From Tetramitus jugosus (lineage: Eukaryota > Heterolobosea > Eutetramitea > Acrasida > Vahlkampfiidae): DNA of 64,000 bases. Below the pieces are notes generated by a model. It saw only the letters and a list, made by a program, of their open reading frames with translations, did no database searches and had not been told where the DNA came from. The stretch is from the NCBI GenBank assembly GCA_937625935.1, contig OW569350.1:496001-560000 (forward strand), in the 5' to 3' direction. The number at the start of each line of letters is the position of its first letter. Positions within the stretch are counted from its first letter, which is position 1. The translations under genes were made by a program, and so were the position numbers. Below, piece after piece: positions 43,322 through 53,500 of the stretch.

Positions 43322-43641
43322 TTTGTACGTAATTTAGTTTATCTTTGTTCAGAAATATGGTAAGATTCTGGTTTCTTTATGTGGAGGGTTCTTTGCTCTT
43401 TTCTTTGTGTGTATTGTTTGTGAAATATAATCTGTGATGTGAAATGCTTTTAAATCTATCTCAGACCTGGTTACTCCACAATGCAGAAGCTGCACAGCCG
43501 AAGAACTAGTATTTATAGTTTGATCATGCATCTCCGCGCGGGATCGCAGATAAGAATAGCTCCTGAACGATTCAACTAGGAAACTGATGTGGAAATTTTG
43601 TGGTGCAGGAGATTCAAGTGAAGGATAACAAATTTATTGTT
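43322..43641. other. 320-bp gap between two minus-strand genes
   Basis: This holds the upstream region of the 65-aa gene and the 3' region of the ankyrin gene, including a T-rich end. A GC-rich patch (CTCCGCGCGGGATCG) around 43530 stands out from its surroundings. I cannot fold it into a tRNA and recognise no RNA gene. Confidence 0.4.
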
Positions 43642-46600
43642 TCAATCCATGCGGAAGTCCTCATGAAGGTTCAACTTCTTTGTTCGATGTTTTTTGTTTC
43701 GAACTCTCCTTCCTGATTGGTTGTTGTATGACTGCTTGCCTAGTTTGTTCTGACTCATCAGTAGCTTGACAGTTGCCTTATCAGAGGAGGTGTGATACAT
43801 TTTGCCCAAACAGAACTGTTGTAAATTCTTCTTTGCTACTTCAAGAGGTGTGTATCCCTTGCGATTCTTCTTGTGCAGATCTGCCTTCATTTTAAGGAGC
43901 CACTTCACTTCTCTCTTTGAACCTTTTTGACAAGCAATGTGCAGTGGGGTGTCTCCGTTGTCGTTGATGGGCCTGTTCACATCCATCAGCTTCTTCTGCA
44001 CAATATAATTGACCAATTGTTTATCTCTGCGAATCATGAATATTCTAAGACCAGTGTTTGAGAAACGCTTATCAGGAATGTGAAGTTTCATTCCTAAATC
44101 AACATATTGCTGCAAGTCCTCTTCTAGTACAACCTTCGACGAACAAAACAAGTGCATGCATGTTCGTCCATTGGCATCCTTTTGATTTAAGTCACCACCC
44201 AACTCTATCAACATCTGGGCCTTTTCAAATGATGAATTGTTCCAAAAAGCAATGTGAAGTGCAGTTACACCAAGAGGACCTGGTGAATAGTTAATCAGTC
44301 CCTTGATGAATTGATCAATATCATTCTTCATATGCAATTGAGACATTGTTTCTCTGATGAAAGCAAATATTGCGTCAACCGAATCTTCCTGGCCATAATA
44401 GACTGCTGTCATCAGAGGCGTGAAGTTTGCCTTTGTGGTTTCAGACAAGTACATGATCTTTTTGAGTTGTTCAAACTTATCAGAACCACTTGTTGCCTGA
44501 CGCATGACTTGAAATAAGTTCGTATTCCGCCTAGCACATTCGTGCATTATTGTTGTTCCATGTTTGTAGTGTTGGGTAATGATAGAGTGCAAGTTTTCAG
44601 AATCTTTCTCATAGCTCAACAATGACAAGGAGCTCAGGGAAGCAGTGAAGTGTCTGCGTGGATTTCTAGATCTTGAGTTGTAAATATGTGCAACATATGC
44701 TCTTGAGTTTGAGTGCAATGCAACATGGATAGGGGTATATCCGTGATGGTCAAAATGACTCAGACTGGCACCAGAACTCAGTAAGGATGACAAGCCATAA
44801 CTACGTGCTGCATAGTGAGCAGGAGTCTGGTTCATTTTGTCAACAACATCCAACCTTGCTCCTGCTCCTAAAAGGAGATTGGCTATGTGATTTGAGGGTT
44901 TGAGATAGGCAATGTGAATTGGGTATAATCCAGCTCTGGTTGGTGTGTTCACATCAATCAAATCTTTTTGGCCGAGAATGTACTCAACAATCGCGTCTCT
45001 TTTACACCAGATAGCAACATGCAACGGATTCCATCCCTTATATGTTTGATTATTGTGCAATCGCGCCCCATATTTTTCTACTAACAATTTGAATGTGTTC
45101 AAATCACCCCAATCAGCAATCTTATGCAAAAGTGACACTCCTCCCTTCATTTTCAAATTTACGTCCTGACCCTTCTCAAGCATTGAGTGCAACAATTTTT
45201 CATAACTAGGTGCCATAGCATGGTAATACTTACAAAGTCCTCGAGTGAAGACATATGACACGGGCATCATGTCATTAAAATTTAACACGTTCAATGGGGC
45301 TCCATGGTCCATGAGTAGTTTAGCAGTTTCAAAACAGCCATTTTTGGCTGCAATATGCAATGGAGTGTCATTATTTCTGTCTTGCCTGTGCATTAGTTGT
45401 GGCTCTTTTGCAATGATCTTCTTCATTATTTCAACACTAGACAGACATCCACGCCTTGCAAGATAATGTAAGGCGTTGCACGAGGATCTTGGATCGATGC
45501 AATCTATATTGATTTTCTTGTGAGCGAGTAATAGGTTCAATATCGCAACGTTCAACTTGATGCATGCCAACAAAAAAGGCGGAGGGGATTTAGATGATTC
45601 ATGTTTGTTGACATCAACCCCTGCAGTTAATAGGTGCTCCACAATACGAACATCATTACTTCTAATTGCATAGTAAAGAGTACTCTTTTTGGCAACAGAG
45701 AGAACATTGATCTTCTCCTTCATGTGCTGGTGGTCCAGTAATTTGCAAAGAGATCCAACTTTACCTCGTCTGCAAGCCATATGGATAAGAGAGCTCGTTA
45801 ATTTTACCACATTGTTCGCAAGGAGGAAATCTATCATTTTCAACTTGTCATGCAAGACACAAAACTCAATCGGAGTCATGCTTTGTTGCACATAATTAAA
45901 TCTGTGATAATAGAGAAGGTATCGCTCCCTCCTTTTGATAGTATCCCTAAATATGTGTGGTGCTAGTTGGAGTAACTCAGTGGCTAGAGGAATATCTTCG
46001 TCTGATAAGCAATTGAGCAAAAGACTATTAAGGGCATCTGGATTGCCTGCAAGGTGAAAATTTTGAATCGATTTCGAGAGATTTTCCCGGTTCTTTTGCA
46101 AGAACAGCTTGAAATACGCAATAATTTTGGAATATCGGCTCCCAATTGCAATGTCGATCGGTCTGAACTTGTGTTGATCGCGTTGATTCAGGATGTCAGA
46201 ATCCAAGTTTCCGTACGCTTTGATGCTACCTAACCTACGTTTTAGAATTGCGTTTAACACAATTTGTACCATCCTGGCATTCTTGCTTCTAATGGCCTGG
46301 TGAAGTATATTCTGGTTCTGGACTGTGACAATGGAAAAATCAGTTCGACAATCATCCAACAATAGCTTGACAATTTCCTTGTGTTTTTCTGCGAGTGCAA
46401 CGTTTAACGCTGTCCAGTTGTTAACATCACAGGCATTTACATCCAATGCGGAATGGCTTAACAATAAACGGACAACATCCAACTGGTTGTGCTTTGCTGC
46501 AATATGCAGGGCTGTGGCGTGAGTTGTTGTTGTTCGATGAATGATTCCTGATGATTCGGCCAATAGAACTGATACAACCTTTGCATGTCCAAATTTGCAT

Positions 46601-47472
46601 GCCAAGTGAAGGGCAGAATAGGAATGAAATGTCTCCTCGACCATATCAAAACATAGTTTTTTAGCTCTTGATAACGCTGATGATGGACGCGATGCTTGCT
46701 GGACAGTAGACCATGTTTCTCCTTGTTTATCCTCTTCTTTTAACGAGGCATTCGTTGAATCATTATCCAGAAGAATCATTTGAGCGCGACTCATTTTCGA
46801 CGATGTAATCTGTTGCTCGATACGCTTCATTGATAATTCGAATTGGTCCAACAGACTCTCTTCCATCTCATAAACCTTTTTTGCATGATCAATCAAAGCC
46901 TTCACAACACTCCAATGACCGTTCTGAGCTGCTACTAACAATGGACTCATCCTTCTCTCTGCCAAATCATCAACCAACAACTTTGTGCGATTCACATGAT
47001 CGACTACTCGATCAAATGCATCAGCAAACGACTTGTTATCATTCCTATACTTTTTGTTGAGCACCGTTAAACGAAAATGATTGTTCTTAATCTGTTTGAA
47101 CCGATCTCTGGGATTATAGCCTTGATAGAACACGGCTCCACAATCCAACAAGAACTGAACAATGCTCAATCGACCTAGAGCAGCTGCTCTATACAGCAGT
47201 GAGTGACCTTTTCTTGACTTTGCATTGACACTGATAAGCTTCTGAGTGGCACCGTTTTTTTCCGTCGATTCTTGTTCATTCATGTCATCGTCATCGATGT
47301 CCAAGCTTTCACTCTCATGGATGTCAATCTCTTGGGTATCAGCATCGCCACGACTACTCTCATCAGAAACTGAAAGGGAAATGGAAAAGAGCGATTGAGG
47401 CACTAGTAGAAACTGTTTGAACAGTGGAAGATTGTTGGCTTCAATGGCAGAAACTGCATCACTAAAGGTCAT
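43642..47472 (-). CDS. large ankyrin-repeat protein
   Basis: The predicted protein has 1276 aa from ATG 47472 (MTFSDAVSAIEANNL). The frame is open upstream to 47682 but that part overlaps tRNA-Ala and cannot be protein. Nearly the whole chain is ankyrin repeats, over twenty by eye. Clear ones include GHSLLYRAAALGRLSIVQFLLDCGA, TALHIAAKHNQLDVVRLLLSH, DTPLHIAAKNGCFETAKLLMDHGA and DTPLHIACQKGSKREVKWLLKM. A Glu/Asp-rich loop sits at ~60-80 and the C-terminus is basic (GRRVRNKKHRTKK). There is no kinase, death or transmembrane domain. Ankyrin arrays mediate protein binding; the partner is unknown. Confidence 0.88.
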   Translation of the reverse strand: MTFSDAVSAIEANNLPLFKQFLLVPQSLFSISLSVSDESSRGDADTQEIDIHESESLDIDDDDMNEQESTEKNGATQKLISVNAKSRKGHSLLYRAAALGRLSIVQFLLDCGAVFYQGYNPRDRFKQIKNNHFRLTVLNKKYRNDNKSFADAFDRVVDHVNRTKLLVDDLAERRMSPLLVAAQNGHWSVVKALIDHAKKVYEMEESLLDQFELSMKRIEQQITSSKMSRAQMILLDNDSTNASLKEEDKQGETWSTVQQASRPSSALSRAKKLCFDMVEETFHSYSALHLACKFGHAKVVSVLLAESSGIIHRTTTTHATALHIAAKHNQLDVVRLLLSHSALDVNACDVNNWTALNVALAEKHKEIVKLLLDDCRTDFSIVTVQNQNILHQAIRSKNARMVQIVLNAILKRRLGSIKAYGNLDSDILNQRDQHKFRPIDIAIGSRYSKIIAYFKLFLQKNRENLSKSIQNFHLAGNPDALNSLLLNCLSDEDIPLATELLQLAPHIFRDTIKRRERYLLYYHRFNYVQQSMTPIEFCVLHDKLKMIDFLLANNVVKLTSSLIHMACRRGKVGSLCKLLDHQHMKEKINVLSVAKKSTLYYAIRSNDVRIVEHLLTAGVDVNKHESSKSPPPFLLACIKLNVAILNLLLAHKKINIDCIDPRSSCNALHYLARRGCLSSVEIMKKIIAKEPQLMHRQDRNNDTPLHIAAKNGCFETAKLLMDHGAPLNVLNFNDMMPVSYVFTRGLCKYYHAMAPSYEKLLHSMLEKGQDVNLKMKGGVSLLHKIADWGDLNTFKLLVEKYGARLHNNQTYKGWNPLHVAIWCKRDAIVEYILGQKDLIDVNTPTRAGLYPIHIAYLKPSNHIANLLLGAGARLDVVDKMNQTPAHYAARSYGLSSLLSSGASLSHFDHHGYTPIHVALHSNSRAYVAHIYNSRSRNPRRHFTASLSSLSLLSYEKDSENLHSIITQHYKHGTTIMHECARRNTNLFQVMRQATSGSDKFEQLKKIMYLSETTKANFTPLMTAVYYGQEDSVDAIFAFIRETMSQLHMKNDIDQFIKGLINYSPGPLGVTALHIAFWNNSSFEKAQMLIELGGDLNQKDANGRTCMHLFCSSKVVLEEDLQQYVDLGMKLHIPDKRFSNTGLRIFMIRRDKQLVNYIVQKKLMDVNRPINDNGDTPLHIACQKGSKREVKWLLKMKADLHKKNRKGYTPLEVAKKNLQQFCLGKMYHTSSDKATVKLLMSQNKLGKQSYNNQSGRRVRNKKHRTKKLNLHEDFRMD

Positions 47473-47606
47473 GGGCGGTACGTAGCTCGTGATGTTTTTC
47501 TTCTTTCCAGAAACTTGGATATCACGACAACGAACTTCCTTCAAGAGAGTTTGTGAAAGTTCCACTTGTGAAACTTCAAAACCGCACAAATGCAAAACAA
47601 CAAAAG

Positions 47607-47679
47607 TGGAGCCACAGGGAATCGAACCCTGGACCTCATGCATGCAAAGCACGCGCTCTACCAACTGAGCCATGACCCC
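47607..47679 (-). tRNA. tRNA-Ala (anticodon UGC)
   Basis: This is a 73-nt intronless cloverleaf on the minus strand. The acceptor arms are GGGGTCA/TGGCTCC (one G-T and one T-G pair), the D arm contains GGCTCAGTTGGTAGAGC, and the anticodon stem CGTGC/GCATG encloses loop TTTGCAT with anticodon TGC. The T arm is CAGGG TTCGATT CCCTG. The discriminator is A and CCA is not encoded. A TTTT terminator starts one base after the discriminator. A and B boxes are intact. A retroelement is inserted 43 bp upstream of its 5' end. Confidence 0.96.
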
Positions 47680-47708
47680 CATGTCACTCTATTCTATTTT
47701 TAGATATT

Positions 47709-47722
47709 TGAGCGAGAACAGT
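47709..47722 (+). repeat. target-site duplication, left copy (14 bp)
   Basis: TGAGCGAGAACAGT occurs here and again, exactly, at 48999-49012, immediately after an A-run. The two copies bracket the 1.28-kb retroelement. A perfect 14-bp match in this arrangement is the mark of target-primed integration. Confidence 0.9.
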
Positions 47723-47734
47723 AAACGGAATCAC

Positions 47735-48866
47735 ATGTCTGGTGATTTGGTGAAGGAATACTGCAACAGCCGTTATGCAGTGTGGACCACTGCACGGAAA
47801 GTCTCTAGGCCAAGTGACAGAGAGGTGGTCATTACTGGCAACGGTAATGGTGTCTCTCAGTCATCTTTGGCAAGAAAGATAGGAGAGGAGTTTGGTGACT
47901 GGCTCAACCGAGTCCAGGTCATCAAGAGGAAAGGCCAGCAACGCTTTGTTGCATGGGTGACCGCATCTATGAGTTTGTTGAGCTATTCAACAAACAGAGG
48001 AGGATTGGCAACAGCACTGCTGCACCCAAGCGCAGTGTTGATTGCACACGAAAAGTGGTCGTCCATGGCATGAAGACCATGTCAGTGGACGACATCAAGA
48101 AGCTACTGGGACCTGAGAAGGTTGCCAGTGTGCTCAAGAAGCGTGACACTGCTTTCGTGGTCATCACCCACGAGCAGTGCTCAGCGGAGAGAACAAGATA
48201 AAGGCCACGGTCACTCGATACGTCGAGAGACCACATGATCCTCTCAAGGCTGTCAACAAGAGGTTGAAGAAGATGTACGAGGAGCTGCTGACGGTGGTTG
48301 ACGGACTGCGTCGACAGGTCACAGAACTCACCAAGGAATTGGGAAAGACTAAGGGTCAAGGGGGCAACAAACCGGTTCCAATGCCGGAGCAAGAAGTTGC
48401 CCAAGCCACTGCTAGGATGGAGACTACTCCTGAGTTAGTGGAGGCAGAAGAACAGAGGACTGTCGCAACACCACTGTCATCAGTGCCTGTTGTACAGCTC
48501 AGTGCTGAGAACCGGCAAATTCTGGAGCAAGTGAATGCCACTTCTCCAGTGTTCGCCAGAGTGAAAAAGGAAATTGCTGCATTGGCGCTGGCTGCTGCAC
48601 GCAAAAGGTATGGTTTGACTGAGGACGAACCAGTCATTGTGGATGTGGATGATGACTCCGAAAAGGAGATTCAGAGTCCACAACTCAATGAAAACAAGAA
48701 GAGGAGTGCTAGGATCACACTGGGTGATCTGATGAGCAACAAGGCCCAAAACAAGAAAAAAACAACAGATGGCTCTGTGTCCATCGACGGTCCTACTACA
48801 AGGTTACACCCTTTGATGAAGGGCATCAACCAAACCACTCAACAGAGTGATTCTTCCAACCTGTAG
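47735..48866 (+). pseudogene. retroelement ORF1-like gene with two frameshifts
   Basis: The coding region starts at ATG 47735, 12 nt inside the element (MSGDLVKEYCNSRY), and ends at the TAG at 48866. It is readable in three consecutive frames. Frame A covers about 47735-47955. Frame B continues to about 48180 with VVVHGMKTMSVDDIKKLL and TAFVVITHEQ, a spacing that resembles an RRM fold. Frame C covers the rest, with a coiled-coil stretch (LKKMYEELLTVVDGLRRQV) and a disordered charged tail. Each step is -1 (or +2), so two small indels probably destroyed the gene; programmed frameshifting is less likely. RRM-like plus coiled coil resembles ORF1 proteins of non-LTR elements, but I cannot assign a family. 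Confidence 0.65.
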
Positions 48867-48952
48867 GTGCACCGTCGGGGACAACAAGAGAAGAAGAGTG
48901 AATGACGCCCTACGGGGTAACACTCACAAAACAAGTCAATAAATGAGCAATC

Positions 48953-48975
48953 GTGTGCTTGCGCAGCAAGCACAC
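48953..48975 (+). other. 3'-terminal hairpin of the retroelement
   Basis: GTGTGCTTG and CAAGCACAC form a perfect 9-bp stem around the loop CGCAG, ending 12 nt before the A tail. Stem-loops near the 3' end are the recognition site for reverse transcriptase in several LINE families. That role here is inference. Confidence 0.6.
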
Positions 48976-48998
48976 ATGGTTGTATGGAAAAAAAAAAA

Positions 48999-49012
48999 TG
49001 AGCGAGAACAGT
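48999..49012 (+). repeat. target-site duplication, right copy (14 bp)
   Basis: This is an exact copy of 47709-47722, directly after the A tail. It marks the right-hand junction of the insertion. Confidence 0.9.
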
Positions 49013-49319
49013 CATCACAACACATGCACAGCTCTGGAATCACTGTCGCGAATGAGAGGTGCAGCACTGTTGTAGAAAAAAATGGCTGTGAATTGCTAAT
49101 GGGCCTAGAAACGGAAGAGAAGGCCAGCAAAGAGGAGATGTGCAGAGGTTGTATTATTCATATGTCAATGGGATGAAGCAGTAGACGACGTCAATACGAT
49201 GCACACACTCTACCAGCAATCGAAAGACTGCAAACAGTATCAGTAAAAACAACAGCCTAGGTGAACAGAATCAGTAGAACAACTTCAAGATTCTAATCTT
49301 GCAACATTTAACAACTCCT
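49013..49319. other. 307-bp flank right of the retroelement
   Basis: This stretch lies between the insertion and the 3' end of the acetyltransferase gene. An open frame runs from the duplication to about 49176 but shows no recognisable domain. Together with the pre-insertion sequence it would once have been the upstream flank of tRNA-Ala. No RNA gene was seen. Confidence 0.4.
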
Positions 49320-50068
49320 TCAAAGAGTTTTACTATATTCATAAGCTTGCACATTGGATGTCACATTGAGACCAGTGTACACATCAATTGTCTTTTCTTG
49401 CTTGAATCCTAATTTTTCAAAAAATTTGCATGCTGCTTCATTGTCCACCTGAACATGAACATACACTCGCTTGACATCAGGATTGTGCTCTGCAATAAAC
49501 TGAATCTTCTCATACAGCTTTGAAGCAACACCCAATCTTCTGTATTTGCTCAACACGGCAATGCTCACAATTTGAAGAGACTTTGTCGATTCATCAATCT
49601 TACAGCTCATTGATCCCACAGAGATATCATTGTAATATGCTTTGTGTGTGTATAGATACCATATGGATATTTGTTGAAAGTAGTAGTAGCAGAAAAAAAA
49701 ATTTTTGTTCAGAATTGCATTCTCAAATGCTGACAAAATTCCAATTTTCTTATAGTACAAAAAGCAACTAAACAACAGAAAATTTGAAAGCTTTGAACAT
49801 ACCTAACCAGTTGAAATCAGGTCCCCAGCTCAAAACTGAATCATAATACTTGTTGTCTAGAGACAAGAAAGATGCATCTTTGCTTATATTGTCATGACCA
49901 TACACTGCGGTGTTCAAAGTTTTTAATTGTTGAATAATTTTGTCAATGACACCTTGGAAACGGAATCGAAGACCAAATTGTTTTGGTGGCTCAATTTCAG
50001 TTTCCAAGTGATTCAGTAGGTTGGCAGTGTTGACTCTGTTTGATCTTTTGAATGTTCTCCAGTGACAT
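49320..50068 (-). CDS. NAA50: NAA50-like N-acetyltransferase, spliced (5' end uncertain)
   Basis: Exon 2 (49639-49320) and exon 1 (ending at 49803) join at phase 1 across a 163-nt intron (GTATGT...AAAG), restoring WLAYYNDISVG. The GNAT fold is close to NAA50: IIQQLKTLNTAVY, YYDSVL, YNDISVGSMSCKID, LSKYRRLGVASKL (acetyl-CoA loop), VYVHVQVDNEAACKFFEKLGF and a Tyr-containing end. NAA50 acetylates Met-starting N-termini with the NatA complex. The 5' end is problematic. The frame with homology is open upstream but has no ATG before the divergent gene. The best-placed ATG (50068, after an A-rich leader, MSLENIQKIK) is one base out of frame. A sequence error, a real indel or a missed tiny exon would explain this. 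Confidence 0.78.
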
Positions 50069-50157
50069 GTTTTCTTGCTTTTTGTTGCTGTGAAAAATCG
50101 GAGTTTCGCATTTGGGCGCCAAAGAAAGTTCTTCAAAGTCAAGCACAACCTGAGATC

Positions 50158-50502
50158 ATGTCTTCTGCAACGACTACTGATTGTGAACAGACCAAGCATT
50201 CGTCGACTCCAACTTGTTTCGAAGAGGTTTCTCATTGGAACTCTGTTGTTTCTCAACTTGGCAACAAGAATGATGATCCAGAGCTAACTGAGAAGGCACA
50301 ATTCAAGCTGCGATGCTATTTGAACTGGTGTATGGGTCAAAAAGATTTTGAGAATACAAGGATTCAGTTCAAGGCATGTTGCAAGAGTAATCAAGAACAG
50401 ATTGAAGAGAGATTGAACAAGGAATCATGGGGTCAAGATCAACTCCCAGAAGTGTTGTCCCGTGCTCAGCAGTATTTGAACTACCATAACAATAAACAGT
50501 AG
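50158..50502 (+). CDS. 114-aa protein, unknown function
   Basis: The frame starts at ATG 50158 (MSSATTTDCEQ) and ends in TAG. It is a small, mostly helical, polar protein. Its four central cysteines (YLNWCMGQ, KACCKSN and one upstream) are not spaced as a CX9C or zinc motif. The C-terminal part (GQDQLPEVLSRAQQYLNY) looks amphipathic. It is divergent from the acetyltransferase gene (89 bp from that gene's candidate ATG) and converges on the phospholipase D gene with 45 bp between stops. Codon use looks genuine. I do not recognise the family. Confidence 0.65.
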   Translation: MSSATTTDCEQTKHSSTPTCFEEVSHWNSVVSQLGNKNDDPELTEKAQFKLRCYLNWCMGQKDFENTRIQFKACCKSNQEQIEERLNKESWGQDQLPEVLSRAQQYLNYHNNKQ

Positions 50503-50547
50503 AATATTTGGACGCGTGGTTGTTTTTATGCGCAAGTTTACACTAAC

Positions 50548-53500
50548 TTAATAAAATATGTTGTCGTCCAACACTTGAAGTTTGATGTCCTTCTTGTGTG
50601 CTTCTCTCGATAACCATGTCATGGGATGTTCCACCAGCAGACCCTTAATATTCACAAGTTGCTTCTTAGCGTTGTTGTAAAGTTCACATCGTTGATTGAA
50701 ATCCATCATATCTGTTCGTTCGTTGTACGTTTCTACTGATTTCTTCCAATCATTCATTGTCAAGTGTTTAATCGAAGGATAATGGTCAAACACTGACTCG
50801 TACAGCTTTGTATTGTCTCTAGCTCGTTTTTTCCAAATGTTATTAAAGGTATGGTCCGATATTGGATCTTTGATAGCCAATGACGTAGGCTGGTTCAGAA
50901 TGTTTTGCTTCTGCTGATGGAATCGATGAGCAAGAGATGAGGACTCAAAATGCATACCACCAGTAGTTGTCGTGTGGTTTGCAGTGTGTTGAGCTTCATC
51001 ACTATCCTGCTCATTATGACTGTGATTGTCCAATCCTAAATGTTCTCTCCACAAGCGCTTTCTCAGTGATTTTCCAAACTTTCCTACTCTTCTCAGCTTG
51101 TTGTTCATCATTGTCTGAGAGCTATCTGTGTCTTCGACAATGATTGCAAGCTCACTGTCATGACTACCAACCATGGATCTGTCATTGATGTTGGCTGATC
51201 CGATAATTACAGTTTTATCATCCACCAGCAACAGTTTCGAGTGAATATACACTTGATTGAAGTGTGGAATATGTTGGATGAAACCATAGTTACACAGAGA
51301 GAAAAACGCAATGTAGTTATCAATGTTGGCCTGAGGAAAATTTGCTCTCAACGTCTCATAAATGCCATCGATTGTTCTCCTTTCCCACTTGATGACTTGC
51401 TGGATACTGGAATCAAAAGGATCGCCGTCGGGATGAATGGGTATGACCACGTACACCCTAAACACTTCCTCATTCAGAATGGCTCTACTAATACGTTCGG
51501 TTAGAGCTTGCGCAACCAAGTTTTCAACTTCCATACTCTTCGGTGTATGAGAGCAAAAGTATTGATTTTCAATATAGATGTAGTGTTGACTTCGTTTGAT
51601 TGTTTCAATATAGGCAGTGTGAATGCTCTGCTCAGTTCTCATTGAGCCACTCCATGTACTAATTGATCGTATCACCTGTCCTCTGACATTGTGTAAATGA
51701 AGGTTCGGTGGCAAATATAAATGAGCCTTGCTTGCTTTCTCAGGATTGAACGGCAGTAGTTCCAAAACAGAAGAATAATTAATGAAATCATCATCTGAAG
51801 ATGGTACAGACGTAACAGACATGCCGTTGTGATGGTTCCACCGAGAGATAAAGTTTGATGAGAAATCCTTGGCTAGTTTTCCGATGGCCACACAGTGTAC
51901 GTCATGCCAAGGCATGCGAGGATACTTGTCTCGATCAATACCGTCTTTAAATGAATCCAACTTCAAATTAATTTTAACAAATCCGCTAACTGATCCATTG
52001 TAGTAATCACTGCCTGGCCACGTCATCATGTAGTGACAGTTATCGCTAATGTGATGGCTCGGAGTATCATATCGACCCCAAGCTAAATCTAGTCCACCAC
52101 AGAATGCCACCACTTGATCCACAACCACGCATTTCTGATGATGAGTCCATTGATAAGGCGATCCTCTCGGATGCATAATACAACGAACATTAGGATGTAA
52201 ACCAGTGAGAATCTTCTGAATCTTCGAAGCACTCAGATTCATACCGGCAATCGTAGTTTCATGCCACAGTATGATGTAGATTTGAACGCCAGAGCTAGCC
52301 ATTCGACTGAGGATGTTATCTAGACGATATTGATTTGGATTCTTCAGATCTCTATCTCGTCTCAGATACAGATAGGGAGAAACGCACCATCCAGCAATAA
52401 AGATTTGCTCCTTTGCATTTAGCATGGCATGGGCAATTGCAGCAAATGTTTCCTTACCATCCACCAGATGCTGCACAGCTGAATGCCTTCTGACAGGAGC
52501 AAACGAATCAAATCGATTATCTTTTCGCGATATCATGAAAAGCAGCAAACAAAACACCCAATTTTGAACATTGTCCTCCTGTATACACTCATATCGAGAC
52601 CACTTTCTCCCCTTCTTCACAGAAAATACAGTTTTCTTCTCGTATCGAACCTTGTTCAACTTTTCAATATTGACCATTTTCTTACAAGCCTTCTTCTGCT
52701 CATCATAATGATACATAATACCTCCACGTATCTCAACATGGTAGGTCTTGTTCTTGTACTTTAGCAGTCCTGCTTTTTCATAGGGTCTACTGCTACTTAA
52801 GAACTCTTGAATCGGTCTATACATGGGATGAAAGATGTAATCATAAATCCCTAGTCCCTCCACCAGATACTTTTCCTCTGAAGCGAGCAATAAATAGTCT
52901 TGGAAGGAGAGTTCTGTTTTGTTGGAGAACAATGTCCTCAATAATCGACTGATATCATCGGCTGATGGAGGAAGAATAGGTCGTTGTTGTGGTACAGGTG
53001 TCGAACTGGACGTTGTGTTCGATTGATCACTCCAACCTATATTCTCCGCAGCGCTCTCTCCCATGTTTGACTCCTCATCTGGAAAATACCGTTTGATAAA
53101 GTCTCGTTCAATGGGGTGCGGCGTAGGTGAATAATACAATTGAGGAGAGTCCGGTTCCTTCTGACTATCTCTGTTTCGAGATGTTGATATTCGATGCAAA
53201 TAAGTATTACCTAATCTTTTGTTCATCGTGCTTCCACTCGCGTCCAATCCACCTGTCGCAGTGGGAGAAGCAGGAGTCTCGTTGAACACCGTTGTTACTT
53301 TGACCATTCCTCTGGGGAATGGACTCGGAGGTTCCCAATTGCTCAATGGTGGTCGACCAACACCTATTTCATTGTTCAATATCGTTTCATTCGGTTCATG
53401 AGACTCATCCGCACGACGAGTAGTTTGTAATAATTGTGAAGGAACTTCTTCATCATCTCTTACAATAGTCTTCTCCTTTTGTCGTTCCATAACGTTCAAT

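Larger units (their letters stand above)
47723..48998 (+). mobile_element. poly(A)-tailed retroelement inserted upstream of tRNA-Ala
   Basis: This 1276-bp insertion lies between 14-bp direct repeats and ends in 11 A residues (48988-48998). It is visibly richer in G and C than its surroundings. It carries one coding region (47735-48866) in three successive frames, a possible AATAAA (48938-48943), and a perfect 9-bp stem with a 5-nt loop shortly before the A tail. There are no terminal repeats. These are the features of a non-LTR retrotransposon copy or of an mRNA moved by LINE machinery. Its 5' end faces the tRNA gene, 43 bp from the mature tRNA 5' end. No reverse transcriptase is encoded, so it is non-autonomous or a retrocopy. 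Confidence 0.88.

Noticed and set aside
47473-47682. 70-residue N-terminal extension of the ankyrin protein
   Set aside because: The frame is open but runs through tRNA-Ala(UGC); the extension is tRNA sequence read as protein, so I start at ATG 47472.
48943-49176. 77-codon ORF across the right retroelement junction
   Set aside because: It starts in the element tail, reads through the A-run and duplication, and therefore cannot be an old gene.
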